Source: Mesorhizobium loti
GTDB lineage: Bacteria; Pseudomonadota; Alphaproteobacteria; Rhizobiales; Rhizobiaceae
Direction of reading: 5' to 3'
Length of the DNA: 64,000 bases
Assembly: GCA_002356515.1 (NCBI GenBank)
Contig: AP017605.1
Coordinates: 5,565,020-5,629,019 of the forward strand
Part shown: positions 26,579 to 36,078 of the stretch, piece by piece
How the letters are laid out: each line of letters begins with the position of its first letter
Numbering within the stretch: the first letter of the stretch is position 1
Made by a program: the position numbers and the translations under genes
The notes under the pieces: generated by a model
Told to the model about the DNA's origin: nothing
Seen by the model: the letters and a program-made list of their open reading frames with translations, nothing else
The model's database searches: none

Positions 26579-28600
26579 ATGCTGTGTCTAGGATTGAGCG
26601 GCGGATTAGACAAAGTCTATGAAAACCGATTCCAGATTGCGAATACATTCATGCACGATGGCGCTGCGGTGCTCGTCCGAGACGGACAGGTCATCGCGGC
26701 CGTAGAAGAGGAGCGCCTCAATCGGATCAAGCACTCCAACAAGCTCCCAATCAGTTCGGTTCAATACTGTCTTTCAGCCGCTGGGGTTCAGCTCAGCGAA
26801 ATCGATCATGTGGCGTACTACGCTACCGAAGCCTATTGCAACGCCATGCTCGAAAACATGCTTGCTTCCGAGCCCGACGCCTCCATTCCGTTGGATGCCA
26901 AATTTTTGGTGCAGCAGCTGTTGGCGCAGGAGTTCGGTAGCGAGCTCGACCCTTCGCGTATCTCATTCGTAAGTCATCATCAGGCGCACGCCGTGAGTGC
27001 TTTTGCAATGTCGGGCTTCGAGCAAAGTCTGATTTTCGCGATTGATGGCTCTGGTGATTTCCAGTCGGGTCTTGTGGCGGTAGGATCTGGTGCTGAAATT
27101 TCGCAACTCGCGACTTTCCCAGAGAACAATTCCCTTGGGCTATTTTATCTCGAGGTGATCCGGTATCTCGGCTACGGCTTGTTCGATGAATATAAGGTAA
27201 TGGGGCTTGCCCCCTACGGCGATCCCGTTCCCTATCGCGAGCTTTTCGAGCAGTTCTATGAACTGTCTGCAAACGGCGAGTATCGCGTCCACCTGGACCG
27301 CATCGGTCCGACTTTGCTTCGCACCATTCAGGTCCGGCAAAAGGGAATGCCATTCACTCAGCAGCACAAAGATGTGAGTGCGTCGCTACAGGAAGCACTC
27401 GAACGCATCGTGTTTCACATTCTTCGGCATCATCGTGAGGCCACGGGGATGACGCGGCTGTGCCTGGCCGGTGGCGTTGCGCACAATTGCTCCATGAACG
27501 GCAAGCTGCTCTATTCAGGCCTTTTCGAAGACATCTTCGTGCAGCCCGCGTCGCATGACGCTGGCTGCGCATTGGGCGCTGCATTAATCGTGTCTGGTGA
27601 GTTGGGCCGCCCCGCGCCGCGTGCGCGATTGCAGGAGGTTTATTGGGGGCCGGATCTCGCGAGCGATCATGCTGTGGAAGAGGAACTAAAGGCATGGGCG
27701 GGGCACCTGGAGTTTGAACGCACTGAGGAGGTGGCGGATAGGGCAGCCGAGTGGATGGCCGGTGGCGCCGTGATCGGCTGGGTGCAAGGTCGTTCGGAGT
27801 TCGGGCCGCGCGCGCTCGGAAATCGCAGCATTCTTGCCGACCCCAGGCCCGCCACAAACAAGGACCGGATCAACGCCATGGTCAAGAAGCGGGAAGGGTA
27901 TCGCCCGTTCGCCCCATCAGTGCTGGAGGAGGATGCGCGCGAATTTTTCGACCTCCCAGGCAGTGCGAGCGAATTTCCCTTCATGAATTTCGTGGTCCGT
28001 GTGCGCGACTCCAAGCGTGGTTTGCTCGGCGCCATCACGCACGTCGACGGTACGGCTCGGCTGCAAACAGTATCGCGCAAGGCCAGTCCGGCCTACTGGG
28101 ACGTCATCAATGCCTTCAAGCAGCGCACTGGCATCCCAATTCTGCTCAACACGTCCTTTAACAACAATGCCGAGCCGATCGTGGATTCAGTTGCAGACTC
28201 GATTGCCACGTTCCTGACGACAGGGTTGGATGGACTTGTGGTCGGGCCGTTCCTCGTCAAAAAACGGGCCGCAACGCTGGAGGATTGGACTGCGCTCGCG
28301 GTTTCATTGCCGCCTTATGTATCCCTGTATAAGGTCCGCGCTCACACGGCGCTGGATCGCCAGGAGACCGTCTGCGAAATCCGAACGGATCACTCCAGCC
28401 GTGACGGTGTGCGTATTTCACCTGAATTGTTCGATCTGCTGACGCGAATCGAGGGCGAAGCCGTGCTCGCGGATCTCCTCGATACAATTACGCTGGATCA
28501 GGCCCAGCGCGAGGCTCTCACAGGAGAACTGCGACGGTTGTGGGAGCAGCGCCGCGTTCGGATGCGTCCCTCGCAAGCTGCTCGCGTCCATCAAAACTGA
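26579..28600 (+). CDS. nolO: NolO carbamoyltransferase (Nod factor decoration)
   Basis: Adds a carbamoyl group to the non-reducing terminal sugar of Nod factors, using carbamoyl phosphate and ATP. Encodes 673 residues, close to NolO (about 680) and longer than NodU (about 560). N-terminal start LCLGLSGGLDKVYENRFQIA and AVLVRDGQVIAAVEEERLNR, the HHQAHAVSAF histidine cluster, IDGSGDF, LCLAGGVAHNCSMNGK (the YrdC-like/Kae1-type nucleotide fold) and the C-terminal GRSEFGPRALGNRSILADPR are all NodU/NolO hallmarks. GGAGAG precedes the ATG. It probably belongs to the nodACIJ transcript. Confidence 0.94.
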   Translation: MLCLGLSGGLDKVYENRFQIANTFMHDGAAVLVRDGQVIAAVEEERLNRIKHSNKLPISSVQYCLSAAGVQLSEIDHVAYYATEAYCNAMLENMLASEPDASIPLDAKFLVQQLLAQEFGSELDPSRISFVSHHQAHAVSAFAMSGFEQSLIFAIDGSGDFQSGLVAVGSGAEISQLATFPENNSLGLFYLEVIRYLGYGLFDEYKVMGLAPYGDPVPYRELFEQFYELSANGEYRVHLDRIGPTLLRTIQVRQKGMPFTQQHKDVSASLQEALERIVFHILRHHREATGMTRLCLAGGVAHNCSMNGKLLYSGLFEDIFVQPASHDAGCALGAALIVSGELGRPAPRARLQEVYWGPDLASDHAVEEELKAWAGHLEFERTEEVADRAAEWMAGGAVIGWVQGRSEFGPRALGNRSILADPRPATNKDRINAMVKKREGYRPFAPSVLEEDAREFFDLPGSASEFPFMNFVVRVRDSKRGLLGAITHVDGTARLQTVSRKASPAYWDVINAFKQRTGIPILLNTSFNNNAEPIVDSVADSIATFLTTGLDGLVVGPFLVKKRAATLEDWTALAVSLPPYVSLYKVRAHTALDRQETVCEIRTDHSSRDGVRISPELFDLLTRIEGEAVLADLLDTITLDQAQREALTGELRRLWEQRRVRMRPSQAARVHQN

Positions 28601-28954
28601 TGCCAAAAGCTGGACGACAGATAACAGTTGCCGAAACACCGTTCTGTCCAAGCATCTTCATATGACTGTGCCCAGGCTGCGAGCATGCATAACGCCTATG
28701 GCAGTCGAGGATCAGTAATGGATTTGCTTGCCGGTGGCTCAAGACAGCACCAATTCGTCGTTTCTCGACGGCGGACCCGGTTCGGTGACTGCCTATGGTC
28801 TTCGGCATCAGCCTGGTGTTACGCATAGCGGACGGGACGTGCGAGCGGGCTGCGCCGCTCGCGGGATAAGGCGGCGGCCCTACGGCGCGCCAAGCCGGCA
28901 TATTCGTCGTTGAGATGCTTTTGGCAAAATGCGTTGGTGAGGCGACGATCATGT
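28601..28954. other. No gene recognised
   Basis: Between nolO and a decayed PLP-enzyme gene. Only short frames. A palindrome GCGAGCGG..CCGCTCGC near 28838-28860 resembles a REP-type hairpin and may end the nolO transcript. Confidence 0.4.
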
Positions 28955-29400
28955 CTTAGCGCGCCTTGACCTTCGGCCCCCTCGTTGGCGATGCCCGACA
29001 TCTCCTTTCGGGCAATCGCCTGATCGGGATGCGAGTCGAGGAAGGGGAGCTCACCTAACCCACGGCCGAATGCCCGTCGCGCACCTGCGCGATCGCAAGC
29101 GCCGTGGTGCTGTGCCATTCCATGCGAAGCGCGAGAGTCCTTTTCAGCCCGCGCAGAACCAGGAAGGAGGACATGGTCGAGAGCGCCGCGCCGGTGATGT
29201 AGCGCAAGCCCGTTTCGTACAGCGTGTGGAGGCTTCCGCGGCGCCGAGGATTGCGCCGCCAAGGCGGCGGCCTCATTCGCCGCAACACTTTCGATCGTAG
29301 GTCGAGCTCAGGAAGACGCGTGGTTGACCGGCATTGGGAAAACCAGCCGGATCGTAGCCGTGATGGATCGCGAGGGTAGCGAAGCCGAATTTGGCATCGT
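28955..29400 (-). pseudogene. Decayed Cys/Met-metabolism PLP enzyme (methionine gamma-lyase-like)
   Basis: Three minus-strand pieces in two or more frames recall the trans-sulfuration enzyme family: KFGFATLAIHHGYDPAGFPN with FLSSTYDRK (N-terminus, 29392-29290), RYITGAALSTMSSFLVLRGL with LALRMEWHSTTALAIAQ (29200-29070), and LPFLDSHPDQAIARKEMSGI (29040-28965). The catalytic Lys region and much else are deleted. An intact MocR-type regulator lies divergently beside it, suggesting the former target of that regulator. Confidence 0.65.
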
Positions 29401-29525
29401 TCGCAGATGTGCCACTTTCCGGTCTTGGATTGCGGTCTCGGGCATCGGCTTCAGACGTGCCTTGGCTTTCGGAAGGAGTGGCTGCAAACTGGTTGATATG
29501 GAATGTCCAGTTGGCAGGAAAAGAA

Positions 29526-30995
29526 ATGGTCCAGTCTCCAGGTCCCGGTGCTTCAACCCGCTCGCATGGCATGGGCGCGCGCCAGATCTACGAAGCGCTT
29601 CGCGAGCAGATCCTCAGAGGCGTTTACGGCACCGGAAGCCAGCTGCCGTCCTCCCGTGGTCTCGCCGAGGAACTTGGCGTCTCGCGAACGACCGTCACCG
29701 TCGCCTACGAGCAGCTGGCCGCGGAAGGTTTCATCGACATCCGTCAAGGCGCGCGCCCTCGTGTCGCATCCTCACTGCTGGGACATGAGCTGACCGCCAA
29801 TCCCCCAAAACGGTTCGGCCCGGTTCACTTGTCAAGCTATGGCGAACGGCTGCGTGGTACTCCGCGCTGGCCGGATTACCTGCCGAACACGCTGAAGGTT
29901 GATTTCCGCTATGGCGTCCTGGCGCCCTCAGATTTCCCCGCATCGGTTTGGAAGCGCGCGATGAACGCGGCGATGGCGCAGCGGCCGGCACGGCTCGCCT
30001 ATGACGATCCGTGCGGTTCGAGCCGGCTCCGCCAAGCGCTTCAGGGCTATCTCTGGCGCGCCCGTACTGTGCGCTGCGACCCCGAGCAGATCGTCATCGT
30101 CAATGGTTCGCAGCAGGGCCTCGATCTCTGCGCGCGCCTGCTGCTCGACCCCGGGGACAGCTTCGTCATCGAGGACCCCTGCTACAGGATGGCGCGCCAG
30201 GTCTTTGCCAGTACAGGTGCCACGCCCGTTCCCGTCGAGGTTGACGATCACGGCATGCAAACGGAGCAACTGGCGGGGGTCGCGGCCCGGCTGGCCTATG
30301 TGACGCCCTCGCATCAGTTTCCGCTCGGCGGCGTCATGCCGATCCCGCGGCGGCATCAGCTTCTGGAATGGGCGCGGGAGCAGGGCGCCTATGTCATCGA
30401 GGACGACTACGACAGCGAATATCGCTACGATATCAGCCCCGTTCCCCCGCTGCATAGCCTCGAGGATCATGGGGCCGTCATCTACCTCGGCACCATCTCC
30501 AAGACGCTCTCGCCGATGCTGCGGATCGGTTATCTCGTCGTCCCGGCGGAATTCCTGCAGGTTTTCGAAACCGCCAAGCAGCTTGCCGACCGGCATTCTC
30601 CGATGGCGGGGCAGGAGTCATTGGCCTCTCTGATCGAGAGCGGTGGCTATGAAAGCCATGTGCGCCGCGTGCGCCGCATCAACGGCGAGCGCCGGGAGGC
30701 ATTGCTGACCGCCCTCAAGCGGAGTTTTCAAGGTCGGATCGCCGTCCAGGGGGCAGAGGCTGGACTGCACGTCGTCATATGGTTCAACGACCTGCCGCGA
30801 TCGCGTGAAACGGCGTTGGTCGAAGCTGCCCAATACGCGGGTCTGGGTCTGCACCCGATTTCGCCGCTTTATCATCGGCAGTCGGGAGCAGGCGAAGCCG
30901 ACCGCGTCGGGCTTGTCATGGGCTATTCCGCCCTGAGCATCCGGCAGATCGAAAAAGGCGTCGAGATGCTGCGCGACGTCGTCGCTCGACTCTGA
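29526..30995 (+). CDS. MocR/PdxR-type regulator (GntR HTH fused to aminotransferase domain)
   Basis: Encodes 489 residues. The N-terminal winged helix ([50 protein letters not shown]) is followed by a fold-type I aminotransferase domain with [46 protein letters not shown] and [15 protein letters not shown] containing the PLP-binding Lys. MocR proteins sense PLP or amino acids; relatives near PaiB-like and LysE genes are common. Start 29526 is preceded by AGGAAAAG; the frame is open further upstream but that part overlaps the broken divergent gene. It is intact although its divergent neighbour is dead. Confidence 0.92.
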   Translation: MVQSPGPGASTRSHGMGARQIYEALREQILRGVYGTGSQLPSSRGLAEELGVSRTTVTVAYEQLAAEGFIDIRQGARPRVASSLLGHELTANPPKRFGPVHLSSYGERLRGTPRWPDYLPNTLKVDFRYGVLAPSDFPASVWKRAMNAAMAQRPARLAYDDPCGSSRLRQALQGYLWRARTVRCDPEQIVIVNGSQQGLDLCARLLLDPGDSFVIEDPCYRMARQVFASTGATPVPVEVDDHGMQTEQLAGVAARLAYVTPSHQFPLGGVMPIPRRHQLLEWAREQGAYVIEDDYDSEYRYDISPVPPLHSLEDHGAVIYLGTISKTLSPMLRIGYLVVPAEFLQVFETAKQLADRHSPMAGQESLASLIESGGYESHVRRVRRINGERREALLTALKRSFQGRIAVQGAEAGLHVVIWFNDLPRSRETALVEAAQYAGLGLHPISPLYHRQSGAGEADRVGLVMGYSALSIRQIEKGVEMLRDVVARL

Positions 30996-31007
30996 GACGC
31001 TGACGGT

Positions 31008-31140
31008 TCCGCACGCGGGTTAGAACGCATTCGCGGCCGCTCATCGTAAACAGTTCATCGTTGAAATAGTCGCGCGGCCGGGCGACGGCCGCGCTCATGG
31101 CCGGCTGACTAAGGTTGATGCTGCTGCCGCCGCCGTGAGG
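31008..31140 (-). pseudogene. nodD: nodD internal 5' fragment opposite the nodB nod box
   Basis: The minus strand reads [20 protein letters not shown] then [15 protein letters not shown], the DNA-binding region of NodD, with near-identical DNA to both intact nodD genes (35.8 kb and 38.1 kb). The first 23 codons and everything after about codon 68 are missing or scrambled. It sits divergently from the nod box at 31170. Confidence 0.88.
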
Positions 31141-31169
31141 TTGCACGCGATCCAAGCCTTTGTCTCATC

Positions 31170-31218
31170 TATCCGCAACGTGGATGCTTGTCATCGAAAC
31201 AATCGATTTTGCCGATTA
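31170..31218 (+). promoter_or_regulatory. nod box upstream of nodB
   Basis: TATCCGCAACGTGGATGCTTGTCATCGAAACAATCGATTTTGCCGATT matches the nod box with a few changes in the left palindrome and CCGAT instead of CCAAT at the right end. It should place nodB under NodD control through the residual nodA leader. Confidence 0.9.
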
Positions 31219-31271
31219 TACAGAACGTCCCATAGGAAGAATTCAAGGATGCAGCCCTAAGGAGATTGTCG

Positions 31272-31505
31272 ATGCGTGCGTTGGCTCCGAGGAGCATTTT
31301 CTGGTGTGCTGGTCTGCGCCGAACATCAAGCGAGCCGATCCCCTTTTCGACCAGGTACATCGGTGATCGGCGCAAGCTGCATCGCGTCGGCTCTTCGCGA
31401 CAAGCTCCCCCCGATAGCGTAGGCCCCTACCTCAAGGATCGGGGTTATGCCGATTGCGAATGGCCGACCGGTACAACAATTGACCGCAAGGGTTCGCAGC
31501 TATGA
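31272..31505 (+). pseudogene. nodA: nodA stump still in frame up to nodB
   Basis: AAGGAG precedes ATG 31272 (MRALAP), in the position and spacing of the nodA start. The frame stays open and ends in the true NodA C-terminus (CEWPTGTTIDRKGSQL), with TGA overlapping the nodB ATG. The middle does not resemble NodA, so about 120 codons have been lost or replaced. Because the frame is open throughout, its translation may still feed ribosomes into nodB. Confidence 0.8.
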
Positions 31506-32161
31506 GACGTCTCGATGACAGATGGAAGGTGCAGAGTGAATGCGCTGACGGCACCGGGCGTCGAAGCGTTTATCTGACGTTTGACGACGGTCCCAATCCA
31601 TGTTTCACACCACAGATACTCGATGTGCTGGCGCAAAATCGGGTGCCAGCGACATTCTTCGTCATTGGTGCTTACGCCGCAGAGCATCCGGAACTCATCC
31701 AGCGAATGATCGCAGAAGGGCATGAGGTAGGCAACCACACGATGTCTCATCCGGACCTGTCCAAATGCGGTTTGGGCGAAGTGCAACGTGAAGTATTTGA
31801 GGCGAACCAGGCCATCATGCTGGCATGCCCGCAGGCCTCGATCCGCTACATTCGCGCGCCATACGGCGCCTGGAGCGAAGAAGTGTTCACTGCCTCAGAG
31901 ATCGCGGGGCTGGCGGCCCTTCATTGGTCGATCGACCCAAGAGACTGGTCGCGCCCCGGCACCGACGCGATCGTCGATGCAGTGCTCGCCTCGGTACGCC
32001 CCGGCGCAATCGTGCTCTTGCACGACGGATGCCCTCCCGACGAGTCGACACGGAGCACTCAAGCCAGTCTGCGCAACCAGACCGTTATGGCGCTGTCCAA
32101 TCTGATTCCTGCATTAGATGCCTGCGGATATGAAATTCGCTCGCTTCCAGAACATCACTGA
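31502..32161 (+). CDS. nodB: NodB chitooligosaccharide deacetylase
   Basis: Removes the N-acetyl group from the non-reducing end of the chitin oligomer so that NodA and NodS can act. Encodes 219 residues, a carbohydrate esterase family 4 (NodB homology) domain: VYLTFDDGPNP (Asp28/Asp29), the metal pair in NHTMSHPDL (His79, His83), IRYIRAPYGAWSEE, HWSIDPRDWSRPG and IVLLHDGCPPDE. It is flanked by a nodA stump (4-base overlap) and a nodC stump, so it is the surviving B of a nodABC copy. Confidence 0.97.
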   Translation: MRRLDDRWKVQSECADGTGRRSVYLTFDDGPNPCFTPQILDVLAQNRVPATFFVIGAYAAEHPELIQRMIAEGHEVGNHTMSHPDLSKCGLGEVQREVFEANQAIMLACPQASIRYIRAPYGAWSEEVFTASEIAGLAALHWSIDPRDWSRPGTDAIVDAVLASVRPGAIVLLHDGCPPDESTRSTQASLRNQTVMALSNLIPALDACGYEIRSLPEHH

Positions 32162-32178
32162 AATGCGAGATCCCACGG

Positions 32179-32375
32179 ACCTGCTTTCCCAGCCAGTACC
32201 TGTGTGGTCTCGCTTATGAAGGCTTACAGGCCGTTTGCGCCCTGCGAACAAGCACTTCGTCGACATTGGACAAACTGGTCGGCTCCGACCGGTTGGCTAA
32301 GGGTAGTGTTGTCACCTGCTACAGTGAAAACCCGCGCAGGCTCTCGGCATGCCTAGCATCGCCGGTAGGTTCACT
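32179..32375 (+). pseudogene. nodC: nodC 5' stump after nodB
   Basis: DNA after nodB (ACCTGCTTTCCCAGCCAGTACC) resembles the start of intact nodC (ACCTATTTGCCTCAGCCAGTACT), and a later frame reads SVVTCYSENPRRLSACLASP, matching NodC residues 52-72 ([20 protein letters not shown]). The rest is gone. The 275 bases that follow hold an 8-bp hairpin (GGCACCGG/CCGGTGCC, 32513-32533) and nothing else recognisable. Confidence 0.75.
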
Positions 32376-32650
32376 TTTCGACGATTGTTTGCATGTATGG
32401 TTCACTTTGCGTTGGATCAATTTCATTGGGCTTGCCGCAGGCTCACATAGCGACCAAGCGGGATCGCTGGCTGCGTCCAAAAGGTTTGGCAAGCAATTCG
32501 CATACCGTGACCGGCACCGGGGATTCCGGTGCCCTGATCCGGCGCGCGATGCCATCTTTCACCAACTGGACTACCTCAATAGCTTCTGACTGGCTGTTTC
32601 CAATAGGCCAGCTTGCCGATACCTGACTTGGTAACGCAAGGAGTTTCGCG

Positions 32651-33274
32651 ATGTACATCCCTCCCGCTTTCCGCGACGACGACAAGGAATGCCTGCGCGC
32701 GACCATTCGCGCGGCGCTGCTGGCGAACTTCGTTACCGTCACGGCGGAAGGGCCGCTCGCAACGCCACTGCCCCTCTTCCTTGACGAGAGCGAGGGCGAG
32801 CACGGCGTGATCTACGGGCACCTGGCGAAGGCCAATCCCCAGTGCCGTGTTCCGCCGCTGGGCGACGGCTTGGCCATCTTCATGGGGCCGGACGCTTACG
32901 TGACGCCGGCATGGTATGCGACCAAGCGGGAAACCGGGAAGGTCGTCCCGACCTGGAATTACGTCGCCGTCCACGCCTATGGCCCGGTCGAGTTCTTCGA
33001 GGATGCGGGAAGATTGCTGGACGTCGTGAATCGGCTGACCGACCACCACGAGGGCGAGCGCGCCTCGCCTTGGGCGGTGTCGGACGCGCCGCCGGATTTT
33101 ATACAGGCGCAACTCCGCGGAATCGTCGGCCTGCGCATGCCAATCACGAGGCTGGAGGGCAAGCGCAAAATGAGCCAGAACCGGAACGCGGCCGACCGCG
33201 CTGGCGTGGCGGCGGGCCTTGCGGCGAGCGAGCGGGCATCTGACCGCGCCGTCGCCGCTCTCATCCCAAAATAA
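32651..33274 (+). CDS. FMN-binding PaiB-like protein
   Basis: Encodes 207 residues of the PaiB/FMN-binding negative regulator family: start MYIPPAFRDDD, LATPLPLFLDESEG, GHLAKANPQ, GPDAYVTPAWYATKRETGKV with VPTWNYVAVHAYG, and IVGLRMPITRLEGKRKMSQN. This is a flavin reductase-like split barrel; the Bacillus founder affects protease and sporulation genes, but for most relatives the role is unknown. AAGGAG lies 7 bases before the ATG. It is followed closely by a LysE exporter on the same strand; a MocR regulator lies upstream beyond the nodB module, which appears to have been inserted between them. Confidence 0.9.
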   Translation: MYIPPAFRDDDKECLRATIRAALLANFVTVTAEGPLATPLPLFLDESEGEHGVIYGHLAKANPQCRVPPLGDGLAIFMGPDAYVTPAWYATKRETGKVVPTWNYVAVHAYGPVEFFEDAGRLLDVVNRLTDHHEGERASPWAVSDAPPDFIQAQLRGIVGLRMPITRLEGKRKMSQNRNAADRAGVAAGLAASERASDRAVAALIPK

Positions 33275-33301
33275 TCATGAACTTCGTCGGAATCGACCAT
33301 C

Positions 33302-33952
33302 ATGCCAGAACTGACCCCACTCGCCCTGTACCTCGCCGCGGCCTCCGTGCTCGCCATCACCCCCGGTCCGGGCATCTTCTACGTTGCCGCGCGCACGCTC
33401 GCCGGTGGTCGTCGGGAAGGTATCGCTTCCAGCTTCGGCACGGGGTTGGGGGGCATGATCCACGTCCTCGCCGCAAGCTTAGGTGTTTCCGCGATCGTGC
33501 TCGAGAGCTCGGAACTGTTCTCCGCATTAAAGCTGTTCGGCGCGGTCTACCTCGTCTGGCTCGGCTTTCGCACCTTTCAAGCCGCCCGCCTCAAGGGAGC
33601 GACTGGCGGCGATGACGGCGCCGCAGTGGGTCCAGTCGGACCCCGGCGGGCGTTTCGTGAAGGGGTACTGGTCGAGGCGCTCAACCCGAAGACGGCAGTC
33701 TTTTTCCTCGCCTTCATTCCGCAGTTCGTGAATCCGAGCGCAGGGCTCGTAGCTCTGCAATTCGTGGTGCTTGGCTCCGTGTCCATTGCGCTCAACACGC
33801 TCGCCGACATCGTGGTTGCCGTCGTGGCCAGCGGCATTCAAGACGGCGCGGCAGCGCGTCCCGGGTTGATCCGCCGCCTGAGGGAGACGTCAGGTGGCGC
33901 GATGATCGCGCTGGGCGTCGGCCTCGCTCTGGCGAAACACCCTGCTGCCTGA
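33302..33952 (+). CDS. LysE/RhtB-family amino-acid exporter
   Basis: Encodes 216 residues with about six membrane segments. Signature: LALYLAAASVLAITPGPGIF (the TPGPxxxxV motif), GIASSFGTGLGGMIHVLAAS, LFGAVYLVWLGFRTF and NPKTAVFFLAFIPQFV. Exports amino acids or homoserine lactone-like compounds across the inner membrane; the substrate is unknown. It starts 27 bases after the PaiB-like gene, probably one transcript. Confidence 0.92.
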   Translation: MPELTPLALYLAAASVLAITPGPGIFYVAARTLAGGRREGIASSFGTGLGGMIHVLAASLGVSAIVLESSELFSALKLFGAVYLVWLGFRTFQAARLKGATGGDDGAAVGPVGPRRAFREGVLVEALNPKTAVFFLAFIPQFVNPSAGLVALQFVVLGSVSIALNTLADIVVAVVASGIQDGAAARPGLIRRLRETSGGAMIALGVGLALAKHPAA

Positions 33953-34215
33953 CTTTGGCGGGTACCTTGCGGAAGCAGTTGGATGGCTGCGAGCGAGTTC
34001 GGTCATTGCACCTATTTAACCATGTCTCAGGAGGCGCGGCACCGCCGTTTGGGTGAACGTCGGCTCATAAATGAGAGAAAAACATAGCGTGAGAGAAACG
34101 TGAGTACGACTGCCTCGCCTCGCTCATGCCCATCATTTCGGACCTCGCGAATCAACGCACGGTAGAAGCCAGTCAGCCGAGAATGACGCCCGTTTCATGG
34201 AAGGAAAGCCAAGCC

Positions 34216-35028
34216 ATGCGCGAAGCATCGCCCCGCTTTGCACTCGATTATTTGGCGACGCCCGGACTTGACGTCAGGGCACTTTTCGCTTTTGCCCGCG
34301 ACCAGGGCCTAACCGATGTCCAGATCCGCAGCCAACCGGGCAGCAATGCTATTGCACGCGGCATGCCGGCGGCGGACGTCCGGTCTGCGGCCGCCGACAC
34401 AGGCGTTGGGATTATTTCCGTCAATGCCCTCCAGCGCTTCAATGAGTGGACCCCCGCCCGCAGGGCCGAGGCGAGCAAGCTCGCCGATTATGCAGCGGCC
34501 TGCGGAGCCAAGACGCTCATGCTGGTGCCGGTCAACGACGGCTCCTGGCCCGCCAATGTCGAGCGCCGGGGCGATCTCCGCGTCGCCTTGAAGGCGCTCA
34601 AGCCGATCCTCCAGTCGCGCGGTCTGATCGGTCTCATCGAGCCGCTGGGCTTCCGGACCTGCTCGCTTCGATCGAAGAACGAAGCGGCTAAGGCCATTGC
34701 CGCCATTGATGGCCAATCCGTCTTCCGCCTCGTGCACGACACGTTCCACCACACGCTTGCCGGGGAGACGTTCTTCTCCTCCGAGCTGACCGGTCTCGTC
34801 CACATTTCAAGCGTGAACGATCCGATCCACTGGATTTACCCGGATCGCGTCTTAGTCGGTTCCGACAATGGCAGCCAGATCCGGGCGCTGCTTGATGGCG
34901 GCTATGGGGGGCCCTTCTCATTCGCACCGTTTGTCGATGCAGCCCACCCGCTGGACGACCTCGCAGGCGCACTTGCCGCGAGCGTCGCTCTCTTCCGACA
35001 CGGGCTATTGACGCGAGTGCCGGCGTGA
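34216..35028 (+). CDS. TIM-barrel sugar isomerase/epimerase (IolI/MocC-like)
   Basis: Encodes 270 residues of the AP endonuclease 2 / xylose isomerase-like barrel. Pattern of metal ligands: LMLVPVNDG, GLIGLIEPLGF (Glu), RLVHDTFHHTLAG (Asp, His), LVHISSVNDP (His) and DRVLVGSDNG. Relatives act on inosose or other keto-sugars, and MocC-type proteins take part in rhizopine use, but the substrate here is not determined. ATG 34216 is preceded by AAGGAAA; the frame is open 30 codons upstream. It converges on nodD with 14 bases between stops. Confidence 0.78.
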   Translation: MREASPRFALDYLATPGLDVRALFAFARDQGLTDVQIRSQPGSNAIARGMPAADVRSAAADTGVGIISVNALQRFNEWTPARRAEASKLADYAAACGAKTLMLVPVNDGSWPANVERRGDLRVALKALKPILQSRGLIGLIEPLGFRTCSLRSKNEAAKAIAAIDGQSVFRLVHDTFHHTLAGETFFSSELTGLVHISSVNDPIHWIYPDRVLVGSDNGSQIRALLDGGYGGPFSFAPFVDAAHPLDDLAGALAASVALFRHGLLTRVPA

Positions 35029-35042
35029 GACGCGGGAGTAAA

Positions 35043-35987
35043 TTAGGGCTGCCTGGGGCGCCTTTTGGCGTCCCCCGGAGAAGTCATTCGAGACGCCTCC
35101 TGTAGCAATATCTCTCGCAGCCAGATGCTTGCCGGATCACTGTTGTGAAGGGCGGGCCATTGAACGGCCTCGGTGAACGTGGGTAGTGGCAGCGGAAGTT
35201 CGATGATCCGCAGGGGGAAGGTTTTTTTGAAATGCTGAACCAGCCGGAAGGGCATGGTCGCTATACGAGCTGTGCCTGAGACCATCGGCGGGATCATGCT
35301 AAAGGCCTGCACAACGATCTCGACACGTCTCTTGAGACCATGCTCAAGAAAAAACTGTTCCTCGATGGAGGGCTTCAGCGTCCGCCCGAACTTGACCGCA
35401 ACGTGCCTCATCGACATGTATCTCTCGAATGTAAGCTGCCGTGGCAGCTGCTTGTTCGTGGAGCAGCCCACGCACACGAGCGTCTCGTCGAACAGCGCCG
35501 CTCTTGGATGGGCACTTGACATGAACAATTCTGGAAAAATCAGAAAATCGACGTCACCGCGCCGGAGAAGCTCATCGGGGTCGTCGTCGATAGGCAACAA
35601 TTCGAAGCTGACGGCGGGTGCTTCGCGTGCAACCCGCTCCACGACCTTTTCAAAAAACACGAGTGTGGCGAAATCGGAAAGAATGATCCTGAAACGGCGA
35701 TCGGATTGAGCCGGATTAAACGGATCCCAAGAGATAATCGAGCACTGGATTTGCAAGAGTGCGCTGCGAACTGCGGGGGCGAGTGTTTCCGCACGCGGGG
35801 TTAGAACACGTTCGCGGCCGCTCGTCGTAAACAGTTCATCGTTGAAATAGTCGCGCAGCCGGGCGACGGCCGCGCTCATGGCCGGCTGACTAAGGTTGAT
35901 GCTGCTTGCCGCCGCCGTGAGGGTCCGCTCGGTCAGCAGTGCGTCGAGCACGACGAGAAGGTTCAGATCAAGGCCCTTGAAGCGCAT
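35043..35987 (-). CDS. nodD: NodD LysR-type regulator, copy next to nolL
   Basis: Encodes 314 residues from [15 protein letters not shown]. The winged HTH ([31 protein letters not shown]) binds nod boxes, and the C-terminal co-inducer domain responds to legume flavonoids. It reads away from the nod box that lies just upstream (35998-36046), the classical divergent nodD arrangement, so it probably overlaps its own control region. Relative to the other copy it differs mainly between residues 120 and 220 and carries a 13-residue tail ([13 protein letters not shown]). Three extra codons upstream (MKA) are in frame but MRFKGL is the conserved start. Confidence 0.96.
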   Translation of the reverse strand: MRFKGLDLNLLVVLDALLTERTLTAAASSINLSQPAMSAAVARLRDYFNDELFTTSGRERVLTPRAETLAPAVRSALLQIQCSIISWDPFNPAQSDRRFRIILSDFATLVFFEKVVERVAREAPAVSFELLPIDDDPDELLRRGDVDFLIFPELFMSSAHPRAALFDETLVCVGCSTNKQLPRQLTFERYMSMRHVAVKFGRTLKPSIEEQFFLEHGLKRRVEIVVQAFSMIPPMVSGTARIATMPFRLVQHFKKTFPLRIIELPLPLPTFTEAVQWPALHNSDPASIWLREILLQEASRMTSPGDAKRRPRQP

Positions 35988-35997
35988 GGCTTTCACT

Positions 35998-36046
35998 TAT
36001 CCATAGCGTGGATGCTCGCGATCTAAACAATCGATTTTACCAAACT
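35998..36046 (+). promoter_or_regulatory. nod box upstream of the nodA pseudogene and nolL
   Basis: TATCCATAGCGTGGATGCTCGCGATCTAAACAATCGATTTTACCAAAC is almost identical to the nodACIJ nod box, with both halves intact. It should drive nolL through about 650 bases of decayed nodA. Confidence 0.93.
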
Positions 36047-36078
36047 TCCAGGGCGCTGCATAGATGACCGCACTTGAC

